From Weissella bombi (GTDB lineage: Bacteria > Bacillota > Bacilli > Lactobacillales > Lactobacillaceae): a stretch of DNA of 64,000 bases. Position 1 is the first letter of the stretch. Every line of letters begins with the position of its first letter. Of the stretch, positions 17,948 to 26,939 are shown piece by piece. The stretch is from positions 62,001 through 126,000 of the forward strand of contig NZ_FMAO01000002.1 in NCBI RefSeq assembly GCF_900094835.1, in the 5' to 3' direction. The translations under genes and the position numbers were made by a program. Under the pieces are notes generated by a model. The model saw only the letters and a list, made by a program, of their open reading frames with translations, made no database searches and was not told the DNA's origin.

Positions 17948-18874
17948 TTATTTTAAAGTAACTTCTTCGCGAGCATGAATCAACTCAGTAATCAGTTCAT
18001 TAGCGGGCGTTGGAATACCTAATTCTCTACCCATAACGGCGATTGCACCATTTAGATAATCTATTTCAGTACGACGCCCTGAGGCAATATCCTGGTGCAT
18101 TGATGGATAATGGTCACCAGCTTGATCTGGTGCGAGCGCAGCATTAATGGTCGTTAAAGCGAGTTTCTCGGTTAGTGGAATGCCCTTGGCTTTTGCTACA
18201 TCTTGGAATTCAAGAACTACCTTATCTTTTAAAGTAGCGACATATTCGCTCTTATTTAGGTCCATTACTTTACAATCTAGTAGGGTACAGAAAGAATTTA
18301 ACACGCTGTTAAGACAAGCTTTTTTCCAAATTGATAGTAAAACGTTGTCACTTTCACGTGGATTTAACTGAGCTTCTGCTAATGTGTCATTAATCGCTGT
18401 TAATGTTTCATGTGAAACATTTTCAATTGATTGGAATTCAATGTAACCTGAACCGTTCAAGATAACGGAACCTGGACCTACTAGTTCACTAGTCCATAGA
18501 GTAGTACCTACTAGTAATGGTGACTTTGGTGCAAATTTTTGAATTGTTTCAAGGTTACCGATACCGTTAGATAGGCAAAGGATTGCCGTTTCCTTATCTA
18601 GTAAGTGAGAAATCTTTTGCAACATATCTTCAAGTTGCATTGCTTTGGTGAATAATAAAATCAAATCATAATGATCGTGAACATCCTTAGGGAAGGCAGC
18701 CGGAATTTGAACAAACTGTTGTTTACCGTTAGTTTCCACAGAAAGTCCTTTATCGTTAATTGCTGCAATATGTTCTGGCCATAAGTCTAGCAAAGTAACG
18801 TCATTGCCTGATTGTTGAAGCATGTAGCCAAAACGACTACCCATTGCACCACTACCTGCAATTGCTATTTTCAT
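17948..18874 (-). CDS. panE: Ketopantoate reductase family protein (ApbA/PanE)
   Basis: 308 residues. N-terminal dinucleotide motif MKIAIAGSGAMGSRFG (Gly7-Gly12), family motif LLFTKAMQLEDML, then the C-terminal helical domain with KKACLNSVLNSFCTLLDCK (conserved Lys and Asn) and SMHQDIASGRRTEIDYLNGAI. It would reduce 2-dehydropantoate to pantoate with NADPH for CoA synthesis. No other pan genes lie nearby and the family includes other 2-keto reductases, so the symbol is tentative. The ATG at 18874 has GGAGG; the long upstream extension lacks support. A parS-like site lies inside the gene. Confidence 0.75.
   Translation of the reverse strand: MKIAIAGSGAMGSRFGYMLQQSGNDVTLLDLWPEHIAAINDKGLSVETNGKQQFVQIPAAFPKDVHDHYDLILLFTKAMQLEDMLQKISHLLDKETAILCLSNGIGNLETIQKFAPKSPLLVGTTLWTSELVGPGSVILNGSGYIEFQSIENVSHETLTAINDTLAEAQLNPRESDNVLLSIWKKACLNSVLNSFCTLLDCKVMDLNKSEYVATLKDKVVLEFQDVAKAKGIPLTEKLALTTINAALAPDQAGDHYPSMHQDIASGRRTEIDYLNGAIAVMGRELGIPTPANELITELIHAREEVTLK
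18404..18419. other. parS-like ParB binding site 2
   Basis: TGTTTCATGTGAAACA is a perfect 16-bp palindrome with one change from consensus parS. It lies inside the ketopantoate reductase gene, which is usual for parS sites. Confidence 0.7.
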
Positions 18875-19074
18875 GATATCCTCCAATTTATTTGGTTGTT
18901 TCACCAATAAGTAATTTAGAAATAAAATATACAGAACTGCCTTTTTAATGATAATTATAACATCTGTTAGATAATGTTCTTTCAAAGCCGTTCAAATATA
19001 CATTATGATAGTTAATTTAAATTAAAGTTGGAATTTTTTATTAAAAAATTATTTTTAATAATTAGCATAAGACA

Positions 19075-19164
19075 ACCGTTTGTACTGTTAACAAAACCAT
19101 TTATGACTAGATAATTACCATTCAATATTATTTAGAAATTTAATGGTAATAGATACTATATAAT
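19075..19164 (+). promoter_or_regulatory. LytTR-type direct repeats and activator-dependent promoter
   Basis: ACCGTT (19075), ACCATT (19096) and ACCATT (19117) recur at exactly 21 bp, two helical turns. LytTR proteins bind 9-bp direct repeats at this phase. A TATAAT at 19159-19164 has no recognisable -35 box (AAATTT at 19136), as expected for an activated promoter. The rest of 18875-19206 is plain AT-rich sequence. Confidence 0.7.
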
Positions 19165-19206
19165 GATGACATTAACTTAATAAGTTAAGGGAAAGGGGGA
19201 AATAAA

Positions 19207-19638
19207 TTGAAAATTAATTTTTTTATAGATGAGGAACAGCCAGAACATATTGATTTTCATGTAAGAAAAGTAACTGAGGAAATGAAAGATATAGCAGCAA
19301 CACTTAAACAAAGCGATATACAAATTTGGGGTTATCGAGATAGAGAAGTGGTGCCTATAAAAATTGATGATGTAGTTAGAATAAAAACGGAATCAGGTGA
19401 GGTTTATATTCAAACAGATCGGGATATTTATAAGGCGAAAAAACGAATATATCAGTTTCTTGAATTGTTGCCGAAAAAATTTATTCAAATTTCTAGTGGC
19501 GAAATTATTAATTTTGAGTTTATTGATCATTTAGAATTAAGTGGTAACGGGACTATTAAGTTAATTTTATTGAATAAGAATGAAGCGTACGTATCACGCC
19601 GATTTGTAGCAAAAATTAAAAGGAGTCTGGGAATATGA
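19207..19638 (+). CDS. LytTR-domain transcriptional regulator
   Basis: 143 residues, with no receiver domain. The LytTR DNA-binding domain spans about 45-140: DVVRIKTESGEVYIQTDRDIYKAKKRIYQFLELLPKKFIQISSGEIINFEFIDHLE...YVSRRFVAKIKRSLGI. It starts with TTG at 19207 behind GAAAGGGGG. The stop overlaps the next gene's ATG (ATGA). Stand-alone LytTR genes paired with a membrane inhibitor are known as LytTR regulatory systems (HdrRM and BrsRM in Streptococcus mutans). It likely autoactivates through the three upstream repeats. Confidence 0.85.
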   Translation: MKINFFIDEEQPEHIDFHVRKVTEEMKDIAATLKQSDIQIWGYRDREVVPIKIDDVVRIKTESGEVYIQTDRDIYKAKKRIYQFLELLPKKFIQISSGEIINFEFIDHLELSGNGTIKLILLNKNEAYVSRRFVAKIKRSLGI

Positions 19639-20090
19639 TTAAGCGAATAATAAAAAATATTTTCATTGGGATACCTATAGGAATTACATTTGGTTTGTTA
19701 GTTTCATTGTTTTATTCATACCAAGTAGGTGACGGATTTTATCAACCATCTCAACAGATGTTCATTACGCATTTTTCTAATCAGGTAAATGCATTAACTG
19801 TATCAATAGTACTGTGGGGGTTGCTTGGTTCACTTTTTTCAGTTACTGTATTAATTTTTAGTATAGATAGTTGGAGCTTGGCTCGACGAACATTGATACA
19901 TTTTGGATTAACAGTTTTAGGATTTTTGATTATTGCATATTTAGCTGGTTGGTATTCATTAAGTTTGAGACAAATCTTTGGTGAAATTATGACATTCGTT
20001 ATTATTTATGTTTCAACATGGTTATATAGTATGTTTCGCACAAAGAAAAATATCGATGCTATAAATCAGAAAATTAATAGTAGTAGATAA
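19635..20090 (+). CDS. DUF3021-family membrane protein, probable LytTR inhibitor
   Basis: 151 residues with four hydrophobic helices (about 10-25, 50-75, 88-108 and 112-135) and a basic C-terminus. Length, topology and coupling to a LytTR gene fit the DUF3021 inhibitor of LytTR systems, which holds the regulator inactive until an unknown signal. The ATGA overlap implies stoichiometric translation. The family call rests on context and topology more than on a diagnostic motif. Confidence 0.7.
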   Translation: MIKRIIKNIFIGIPIGITFGLLVSLFYSYQVGDGFYQPSQQMFITHFSNQVNALTVSIVLWGLLGSLFSVTVLIFSIDSWSLARRTLIHFGLTVLGFLIIAYLAGWYSLSLRQIFGEIMTFVIIYVSTWLYSMFRTKKNIDAINQKINSSR

Positions 20091-20113
20091 GCTGTTTATT
20101 TTTAATTTACTTA

Positions 20114-20459
20114 TTGACAACTTTACCTATTCAGATTATCATTAATGGCAAGTTAATAAGTATTTGCTAAGAAAAGATGAGTAATCGATGAGAAACCTTT
20201 TGCAGAGAGTCATGGTAGGTGTGAAATGACAAGGAAGTCATGATGAAGATGGTCTTGGAATGCAAACAAACGGTGAGTTTAAGAATGAGCCGTTTGCGGT
20301 TCTGCCCGTTAACGCGGAAAGGTATAGCAAGTATTGTGTACCTGATGAGAATATTGTCTGTGAAGATGATGTTGTAAGTGGGTGGTACCGCGTGAAGTTG
20401 ATATTGTTAATAACACGCCCCTAGAAAATGACGAGAGTTGTTTTCTGGGGGCGTTTTTT
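20114..20459 (+). ncRNA. T-box riboswitch leader, predicted Met (AUG) specifier
   Basis: Promoter TTGACA (20114) with 17-bp spacer to TATCAT (20137). The leader has AGTA before a stem-I strand, AGAGAG and GGTG apical motifs, and on the 3' side of the specifier loop GAAG-ATG-G, so AUG is the likely codon. The T-box GTGGGTGGTACCGCG is at 20378-20392. The terminator pairs 20415-20428 with 20441-20454 and ends in T6. Uncharged tRNA-Met would favour readthrough into the MetE-like gene. Confidence 0.85.
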
Positions 20460-20481
20460 GTATAGAAAAGGAGTAATTGAT

Positions 20482-21615
20482 ATGGTTAGTCAAACAGCAA
20501 CAAAGTTACATTATGATATTGTCGGAAGTTTTTTACGACCAGATAAATTAAAGCAAGCACGTGAAGATTTTACATTAGGTAAGATTGATCATAGTCAATT
20601 AACAGCAGTAGAAGATGAAACGATTCGCGATTTAGTCGCTAAAGAAATTGATGCTGGCTTAAAAATAGTTACTGACGGTGAATTTCGTCGGAGTTACTGG
20701 CATTTAGATACATTTTGGGGATTTGCTGGTATCAAGCACACACAACCGGAACATGGTTATTTCTTTCATGATGAAGAAACGCGTGCCGATTCAGCACAAG
20801 TTGTTGGGAAAATTTCATTTGATCCAGAACATCACGATTTAAAGGCTTTTAAATTCTTACGAGATTTAGTTGCCGATGAAGATGATGTAACAGCACGTCA
20901 AAGCATTCCAGCTCCTGCTCAGTTTTATGCAGAATTGGTACGTGGTGATGAAAATGTTGCCGCACTTAAAAAGGTTTATGATAATCAAGATGATTTGATT
21001 GCTGATATTGGACAAGCGTACCATGATTTAATTATTGCTTTGTACGATGAAGGTTGCCGTGATGTTAAAATTGATGATTGTACTTGGGGAATGGTTGTCG
21101 ATCATGATTTTTGGCAAAACATGACCAATGGTGATTTTGATTTGAACGAGTTACAAGATATTTATTTGCAATTAAATAATGCCGCTTTGACGGATTTACC
21201 AGCTGATTTACGCATTAGCACCCATGTTTGTCGTGGTAATTATCATTCTACATGGGCTTCTAAGGGTGGATATGCACCGGTTGCTAGTCATTTATTGGCT
21301 GGAGAAAACGTCGATGCATTTTATCTAGAATTTGATGATGATCGTTCTGGTGACTTTGCACCATTGGCTGAAGTACCGGCTGGAAAGCAAGTTGTTCTAG
21401 GTTTGGTTACAAGTAAGCGACCAGAATTGGAAGCTAAACAAACGTTGATTGATCGCATTAAAGAAGCGACAGAATTTGTACCATTAGAAAACTTATCACT
21501 TAGCACGCAATGTGGTTTTGCTTCAACTGAAGAAGGAAACAAGCTAACAGAGCAACAAGAGTGGGATAAAATTCGTCTTGTCGTGGAGACTGCACAAGAG
21601 GTTTGGGGTGCTTAA
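20482..21615 (+). CDS. MetE-like cobalamin-independent methionine synthase core protein (YxjG/YxjH type), copy 1
   Basis: 377 residues, matching only the C-terminal catalytic barrel of MetE, as in Bacillus YxjG/YxjH. DIVGSFLRPDKLKQAR starts the barrel. The zinc ligands are His and Cys of STHVCRGNYHS and Cys of STQCGFASTEEGN. It transfers a methyl group to homocysteine; the methyl donor for single-barrel proteins is not settled. The ATG at 20482 has AAAGGAG. A Met-type T-box controls it. A paralogue is at 34615. Confidence 0.85.
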   Translation: MVSQTATKLHYDIVGSFLRPDKLKQAREDFTLGKIDHSQLTAVEDETIRDLVAKEIDAGLKIVTDGEFRRSYWHLDTFWGFAGIKHTQPEHGYFFHDEETRADSAQVVGKISFDPEHHDLKAFKFLRDLVADEDDVTARQSIPAPAQFYAELVRGDENVAALKKVYDNQDDLIADIGQAYHDLIIALYDEGCRDVKIDDCTWGMVVDHDFWQNMTNGDFDLNELQDIYLQLNNAALTDLPADLRISTHVCRGNYHSTWASKGGYAPVASHLLAGENVDAFYLEFDDDRSGDFAPLAEVPAGKQVVLGLVTSKRPELEAKQTLIDRIKEATEFVPLENLSLSTQCGFASTEEGNKLTEQQEWDKIRLVVETAQEVWGA

Positions 21616-21656
21616 GGCACTTATCTTAAAAAAAGAAATTAGAAAATATAATTATT

Positions 21657-21698
21657 AGTCAACCATTGGTGTAATAGCTTTTGTGGTTGGCTTTTTTT
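21657..21698 (+). terminator. Intrinsic terminator after MetE-like copy 1
   Basis: AGTCAACCA (21657-21665) pairs with TGGTTGGCT, followed by T7. Confidence 0.8.
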
Positions 21699-21830
21699 AT
21701 TATGCGTGTTGCTTACTAATACAAAAAAATATACAAATTTGATTTAAGTGTTACAATTAGTCGTGTACGATTGATTATAACAATTTAGGAACTTAAGCAT
21801 AGGTTCTAAGCTATTTTAGAGGAGGATTTT

Positions 21831-23186
21831 ATGACTGATTTTGATTACGATGTTGTATTTATTGGTAGTGGACATGCAGCTTTTCATGGTGCGTTTAAAT
21901 TGTTAAAAGCTGGTAAAAAAGTGGCTCTAATTGAAGAAAGTAAGCTTGGTGGTACTTGTCCTAATTACGGTTGTGATGCTAAATTACTTTTGGATGGTCC
22001 TTTTGAAGTAATTCAAGATAGTCAAAATTATCAAGGATTTGGACTTGATACAGCGCCTCAGTTAAATTGGGAAGATTTGATGGCCTATAAACACGAATGG
22101 ATTGATCGTCTACCAATTATGATGAAAGAGCTTATTCCTAAGGTTGGTATTGATGTGTATGAGGGACATGGTAAGTTGCTTGATGCTCATCGAATTGACA
22201 CCGGAGATAAGAAGATTACGGCTGACAATATTGTTTTAGCAACTGGTGCGCATGATTCTGTATTACCAGTGACTGGTAAAGAGTATATCCATGACAGCAA
22301 AGATTTCTTATCTATTCCACATTTACCAGAATCAATTGTTTTTATTGGTGCTGGATTGATTTCTCTTGAATTTGCATCGATGGTTATGAAAACTGGTGCC
22401 AAAATAGAGGTTATTGAATTTTCTGATCGTGCTTTAGCACAATATGATCAAAAATATGTTGATAAAGTGGTCGCAAGACTTGAAGCAGAAGGCGTTAATT
22501 TTCATTTTAACGAGGCTGTTAACGGCGTACAAAAGAATGATAATGGTTATGTTGTTACAACTGAGTCAGGTTTAGAGTTTGCCACTGGTTATGTCTTTGG
22601 AGCTACGGGTCGCCAAGCTAATACGCAAGGATTGGGCTTAGATGAGGTTGGCATTGCTTATACCAAGAATGGTATTTCTGTTGACGATCATTTACGGACA
22701 AGTTTGAAGAATGTTTATGTTAGTGGGGATGTTATTGATAAGCAAATTCCTAAGTTAACACCAACTGCAACTTTCGAATCGAATTATATTGCGAGTCAAA
22801 TTTTGGGTGAAGATGATCAGCCAATTAATTATCCAGCCGTACCATATGTCGCTTATACATTGCCACGTATCGCACAAATTGGTGTAACACCAGAGCAAAC
22901 ACAAGCTGCATCCGATAAATATGAAGTTAAGGTTTTGCCATATGGGCAAGGCTTTGATACTAGACATGATACTGATGCTGAAATGACGGTTATTTTTGAA
23001 AAAGAAACTCAAAAGGTTGCGGGAGCTGTCATTTATGGTGGTCAGGCAGCTTCATTAATTAATATTTTGACGTTCGTTGTTGATAAAGGATTAACTAATG
23101 ATGATTTGGAGCAAATGATTTTTGGGTTCCCAGATGTGACTTATTCGGCCTTGACGATGTTAAGCCCTAATGGTTTTATGGGTTAA
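21831..23186 (+). CDS. FAD-dependent pyridine nucleotide-disulfide oxidoreductase family protein
   Basis: 451 residues with the glutathione-reductase fold. FAD motif GSGHAA (12-17), redox pair CPNYGC (Cys43/Cys48), NAD motif FIGAGLISLEFASM, second FAD motif NVYVSGDVID. The C-terminal interface reads FGFPDVTYSALTML where active reductases have His-Pro-Thr...Glu, so the acid/base His-Glu pair is absent. Substrate is probably not glutathione. Strong GAGGAGG before the ATG. An OhrR-like regulator follows at 186 bp, hinting at redox control. Confidence 0.8.
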   Translation: MTDFDYDVVFIGSGHAAFHGAFKLLKAGKKVALIEESKLGGTCPNYGCDAKLLLDGPFEVIQDSQNYQGFGLDTAPQLNWEDLMAYKHEWIDRLPIMMKELIPKVGIDVYEGHGKLLDAHRIDTGDKKITADNIVLATGAHDSVLPVTGKEYIHDSKDFLSIPHLPESIVFIGAGLISLEFASMVMKTGAKIEVIEFSDRALAQYDQKYVDKVVARLEAEGVNFHFNEAVNGVQKNDNGYVVTTESGLEFATGYVFGATGRQANTQGLGLDEVGIAYTKNGISVDDHLRTSLKNVYVSGDVIDKQIPKLTPTATFESNYIASQILGEDDQPINYPAVPYVAYTLPRIAQIGVTPEQTQAASDKYEVKVLPYGQGFDTRHDTDAEMTVIFEKETQKVAGAVIYGGQAASLINILTFVVDKGLTNDDLEQMIFGFPDVTYSALTMLSPNGFMG

Positions 23187-23206
23187 TTGATTTGTAGAAT
23201 AAGTTT

Positions 23207-23245
23207 AAAAAGCAAGTTACCAATATAATGGCAGCTTGCTTTTTT
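23207..23245 (+). terminator. Intrinsic terminator after the disulfide oxidoreductase
   Basis: AAAAAGCAAG pairs with CTTGCTTTTTT across a loop with further weak pairing. Confidence 0.75.
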
Positions 23246-23371
23246 AGTTTACTATGTGCTCAGAATAAATAATATTATCTGGGGTTGGTTATTCATAATG
23301 TGAATGATGTATGTTTCATGGTATATTTATTTAAATGTAAAGATTATTTTCATGAAAGGAGACGATTAATT

Positions 23372-23812
23372 ATGGTAGCACACGAGATAGATTTAGCAAA
23401 TCAACTATGTTTTTCAATCTATAATGCTAATCGTCTTTTTGCGAAGTTTTACCAACAGGCACTAGACGAATTTCAGTTAACTTATCCGCAATATTTAGTT
23501 ATGTTAGCATTGTGGGAGAATGAACCGATTAATTTACGCGAACTTGGTCAAAAATTGCATTTAGCAAGTAATACATTAACGCCATTACTTAAACGATTAG
23601 AACAAAATGGTTGGTTAACACGGGTACGTCCAACAGAAGATAAGCGTCAGTTAGTTGTTAGTTTGACACCTAAGGGGCAACAATTAAAACCTTTAGTAGA
23701 AGAACGTTTAGCTGAATGTGTTAAAGACATGGGCGGATTTGATACTGATGAGTATCAAAAGATGCTAGATGATAACCAAAAATTAATTACGACTTTATTG
23801 AAGTTGGTATAA
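23372..23812 (+). CDS. MarR/OhrR-family transcriptional regulator
   Basis: 146 residues. LANQLCFSIYNANRLFAKFYQQALDEFQLTYPQYLVMLALWE aligns well with Bacillus OhrR, including the reactive Cys (Cys13). The winged helix spans about 45-100 (LRELGQKLHLASNTLTPLLKRLEQNGWLTRVRPTEDKRQLVVSLT). OhrR senses organic hydroperoxides and represses ohrA, but no ohr gene is adjacent; the target may be the reductase upstream. The ATG at 23372 has AAAGGAG. Only one Cys is visible, so it would be a 1-Cys type. Confidence 0.85.
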   Translation: MVAHEIDLANQLCFSIYNANRLFAKFYQQALDEFQLTYPQYLVMLALWENEPINLRELGQKLHLASNTLTPLLKRLEQNGWLTRVRPTEDKRQLVVSLTPKGQQLKPLVEERLAECVKDMGGFDTDEYQKMLDDNQKLITTLLKLV

Positions 23813-23828
23813 GATAAACTTTTAAAAA

Positions 23829-23874
23829 AGCAGGCGTTGGGACAAAAAAAGATGTCTCAACGCCTGCTCTTTAA
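23829..23874. terminator. Strong terminator of the CGTTGGGACA type
   Basis: AGCAGGCGTTGGGACA pairs over 16 bp with 23853-23868 (one G-U). The inner half is shared with the terminator at 48397. It separates convergent genes. Confidence 0.85.
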
Positions 23875-23885
23875 TTTGTGTCGAT

Positions 23886-24482
23886 TTAAATAACATTATG
23901 CTTATTAGCAAGGATTTTACGACGATAAATAATAATAATAACTAATGAAATATCTAATAATAATAGATAAATTGTAAATGCGACATTACTAAATGACCAG
24001 TTAGCGGTTGCCGCTATAATACCGGTTATTGTAGAAATGATACCACCCATGTAATAGATGGGTGTTTCAGAATTTGGGTAGTGCCAAGCCTTGAGAATAG
24101 TTGGTAAGGCAGCAACGGCATCACTAATAATTGAAAAAATAATTGCTAAGATGGGATTGCTTGTAATGTACCAAATAATTAACGCAATGATGGCGATGAA
24201 TCCACATAAATAATCAACAGGCTTAAGTTGCCAATAAGACCCTTTGTTAAACATTGCTGTAATGAATACTAAAAGAGGCATGAATCCAGACATGAAGACA
24301 GGCAAAATAGCCCAATCTAGACCAGTTGCGGTAATAGTCGCAAAAAATGATATTAAAGGTGAAATAGCCCAAAGTAACCAAGTGATTTTATTAGGCTGAA
24401 CCTTTCCCTGAACGGTAGCAATAAGATAGAATGATCCAAAAAAAGCGGAACATAGGGCACCAAAAATAACTAAGTACTGCAC
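23886..24482 (-). CDS. Multi-span membrane protein, unknown function
   Basis: 198 residues with about six to seven helices and few charged residues. GKVQPNKITWLLWAISPLISFFATI and PTILKAWHYPNSETPIYYMGG recall the PQ-loop-like proteins that describe small transporters, but I cannot assign the family. It starts at GTG 24482 with GGAGGT inside the last codons of the upstream acetyltransferase, so the two are coupled. Conserved Trp and Pro positions suggest a real protein. Confidence 0.7.
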   Translation of the reverse strand: MQYLVIFGALCSAFFGSFYLIATVQGKVQPNKITWLLWAISPLISFFATITATGLDWAILPVFMSGFMPLLVFITAMFNKGSYWQLKPVDYLCGFIAIIALIIWYITSNPILAIIFSIISDAVAALPTILKAWHYPNSETPIYYMGGIISTITGIIAATANWSFSNVAFTIYLLLLDISLVIIIIYRRKILANKHNVI

Positions 24483-24484
24483 AA

Positions 24485-24943
24485 TTAGTGACCTCCATCT
24501 AATATCATGTCGATATGTGGAATATTATCTTCTAGATAAACATCTGAAACGGCTTTGAAACCAAATGATTCGTAAAATTGACGTAAATAGTTTTGTGCAC
24601 CAATCTTAATCATTTTATCTGGATAGAGACGATTGATTTCAGCGATAGTTGCTGAAACAATTTGGCGACCGTAGCTATTTTTACGGTAAGCTATTGGTAC
24701 TAAAACACGACCAAAGCGTACATAGTTATCGTCATTGTCTGCAATAATACGCGTGTATGCTAGTAGGTGATTTTCAGATTTTAAATAAACATGTTTGGCA
24801 TTAAAATCAGCGTCATCAATTTCTTGGTAAGCACAATTTTGTTCAACAACAAAGACCTTTGTCCGCTCTTGCATAATGGTTAGTAGCTCTGATGGTGTTA
24901 GTTCAGTTGTGTTTTTAATAATTAATTCTGGTTGTTGCATCAT
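24485..24943 (-). CDS. GNAT-family N-acetyltransferase (ElaA-like)
   Basis: 152 residues. ELTPSELLTIMQERTKVFVVEQNCAYQEIDDADFNAKHVYL is the ElaA beginning, and RFGRVLVPIAYRKNSYGRQIVSATI is the acetyl-CoA site. FYESFGFKAVSDVYLEDNIPHIDM closes the fold. It acetylates an unidentified amine. AAGGGGAAA precedes the start; two ATGs in a row make the first residue uncertain. Confidence 0.8.
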   Translation of the reverse strand: MMQQPELIIKNTTELTPSELLTIMQERTKVFVVEQNCAYQEIDDADFNAKHVYLKSENHLLAYTRIIADNDDNYVRFGRVLVPIAYRKNSYGRQIVSATIAEINRLYPDKMIKIGAQNYLRQFYESFGFKAVSDVYLEDNIPHIDMILDGGH

Positions 24944-25123
24944 AACTTTCCCCTTTATTTATTAGCGACTTTTTATAGCCGCTAATTCCTAATGTTAACA
25001 TATTCATGAAAATATACTGCTAATTATTAGAAAAAAATGATTTTTCTGAACAATTAGCTTGACGATTATCAATAAATTCCGTAATCTGTAAAGAAAATAA
25101 ACAAAAGAGTGGGGAACTTTCTG

Positions 25124-26059
25124 ATGAAGAACGTATATTTTAATCACGACGGTAATGTTGATGATTTAGTATCATTGTTATTATTGTTGCAAATGCCAGA
25201 TGTTAATCTGTTAGGAGTAGGCGTTACCGATGCTGATGGGTATGTTGATCCTTCTGTTTCAGCATCACGCAAGATTGTTGATTTGTTTGGTACTGAAGGC
25301 CGTAAGCCTTTGGATATTGCTAAGTCAAATTCACGTGCTATTCACCAATTCCCGGATGCATGGCGTTTGAGCTCATTTTCATTTGATGATTTCCCAATGT
25401 TAAATGAACATGGTGCACCTAAGACACCTGTCGCAGCAAAGCCTGGTCATTTGGATATGATTGATAAGATTAAGGCATCAGAAGAAAAGGTAACGCTTGT
25501 TATGACTGGTCCTTTGTCAGATTTGGCACGTGCCTTAGAAGTGGACCCAAGTATTACTGAAAACATCGAAAGCTTGCACTGGATGGGTGGTGCACTAAAT
25601 AGCAAGGGTAACGTTGCTGCACCAGGTGCTGATGACACGATGGAATGGAATGCTTACTGGGATGCAGAAGCAGTAAAGCGTGTTTGGGATTCTGATTTGA
25701 AGATTGTGATGGTTGGATTAGATAGTACTGATCAAGTACCATTGACATCAGAATTACGTTTGCGTTGGGCAACACAACGTCAACACCGTGCATTGGACCT
25801 AATTGGTCAAGGATATTCATTGGTACATTCTTTTGAGGCTAACTCAATTTATTATCTATGGGATGTTTTGACGACACTAGCTAGTCGTTATCCGGAATTG
25901 GTTGAATCAATTCAAGTTAAGACAGATGTTATTACAGAAGGTGAGTCAGAAGGTCGCACTTATCAAACAGATGAGGGTCGTGAGATTACATTCATCACAA
26001 GTGTTGATGCTGATGCATTCTACGATAAAATCGATGAATTAGCAATTTCTGCTGATTAA
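25124..26059 (+). CDS. Nucleoside hydrolase-like protein (IU-NH family)
   Basis: 311 residues. The N-terminus YFNHDGNVDDLVSLLLLLQMP holds the calcium site in altered form: HDGNVDD instead of the usual DTDPGIDD. VTLVMTGPLSDLARALEVDP, LHWMGGALNSKGN and EWNAYWDAEAVKRVWDSDLKIVMVGLDSTDQV match the rest of the family. It likely splits an N-riboside into base and ribose. The ATG at 25124 has GTGGGGAA upstream. Own terminator follows. Confidence 0.8.
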   Translation: MKNVYFNHDGNVDDLVSLLLLLQMPDVNLLGVGVTDADGYVDPSVSASRKIVDLFGTEGRKPLDIAKSNSRAIHQFPDAWRLSSFSFDDFPMLNEHGAPKTPVAAKPGHLDMIDKIKASEEKVTLVMTGPLSDLARALEVDPSITENIESLHWMGGALNSKGNVAAPGADDTMEWNAYWDAEAVKRVWDSDLKIVMVGLDSTDQVPLTSELRLRWATQRQHRALDLIGQGYSLVHSFEANSIYYLWDVLTTLASRYPELVESIQVKTDVITEGESEGRTYQTDEGREITFITSVDADAFYDKIDELAISAD

Positions 26060-26079
26060 TAAATAAACAAACAATTGAG

Positions 26080-26115
26080 ATTACGATAATCCATATGGGT
26101 TATCGTAATTTTTTT
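26080..26115 (+). terminator. Intrinsic terminator after nucleoside hydrolase
   Basis: ATTACGATAA (26080-26089) pairs perfectly with 26100-26109, followed by T's. Confidence 0.85.
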
Positions 26116-26162
26116 GCATGTTACAATGGACTAATATGAATATTCAAAAGGGGAAATTGATA

Positions 26163-26858
26163 ATGGATAAGCAAACATTTATGTCGAAAATTGCTGGGGG
26201 ATTGATTGTTTCATGTCAGGCATTACCAGGAGAACCATTGTATACAGAAAAAGGTGGTGTTATGCCACTATTAGCGCTAGCTGCACAGCAAGGTGGTGCA
26301 GTTGGAATTCGCGCTAATTCTGTACGGGATATTAAAGAAATCAAGGAGCAGGTCGATTTACCTGTCATTGGTATTATTAAACGAGATTATTTACCAGAAG
26401 AACCTTATATTACGGCTACAATGCGTGAAGTTGATGAACTTATGACAGTACAGCCAGACGTTATTGCTTTTGATGCAACGTTGCGTCCACGGCATGATGA
26501 ATTAACAATTAGTGAATTCATCGGTCAAATTAGAGCAAAATATCCGGATCAATTATTAATGGCTGATACGGCAACATTTGCTGATGGTATCAATGCATGG
26601 AAGGCTGGTGTGGATTTTGTTGGTACGACATTGGCTGGTTATACGGCTGATAGTGAAGTAATCGATGGACCTAACTATAAGTTTATTCAGCAGTTAGTAG
26701 ATGCTAGTATTGATGTTATTGCAGAGGGTAAAATACACACACCGGCTGAAGCAAAGAAGATTCAAGATATGGGTGTTGCTGGTGTCGTTGTTGGTGGCGC
26801 TATTACAAGACCTAAGGAAATTACAGAACGCTTTATTCAGGGGATGCAAGCAGAATAA
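26163..26858 (+). CDS. nanE: Putative N-acetylmannosamine-6-phosphate 2-epimerase
   Basis: 231 residues, TIM-barrel of the NanE family. [43 protein letters not shown]-like [28 protein letters not shown], and [33 protein letters not shown] are diagnostic. It converts ManNAc-6-P to GlcNAc-6-P. No nanA, nanK or sialic acid transporter lies nearby, so it is an orphan here. AAAGGGGAAA precedes the ATG at 26163. Confidence 0.88.
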   Translation: MDKQTFMSKIAGGLIVSCQALPGEPLYTEKGGVMPLLALAAQQGGAVGIRANSVRDIKEIKEQVDLPVIGIIKRDYLPEEPYITATMREVDELMTVQPDVIAFDATLRPRHDELTISEFIGQIRAKYPDQLLMADTATFADGINAWKAGVDFVGTTLAGYTADSEVIDGPNYKFIQQLVDASIDVIAEGKIHTPAEAKKIQDMGVAGVVVGGAITRPKEITERFIQGMQAE

Positions 26859-26882
26859 AACGAAATATACTGGTTTAATTTT

Positions 26883-26930
26883 AAAAAGGGCCGGCAATCT
26901 AACCATTTTGGTAGATTGCCGGCCCTTTTT
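26883..26930. terminator. Strong bidirectional terminator
   Basis: A 19-bp perfect stem beginning AAAAAGGGCCGGCAATC around a 10-nt loop, with flanking A- and T-runs, between convergent nanE and the zinc-finger gene. Confidence 0.95.
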
Positions 26931-26939
26931 AATAAAAAT

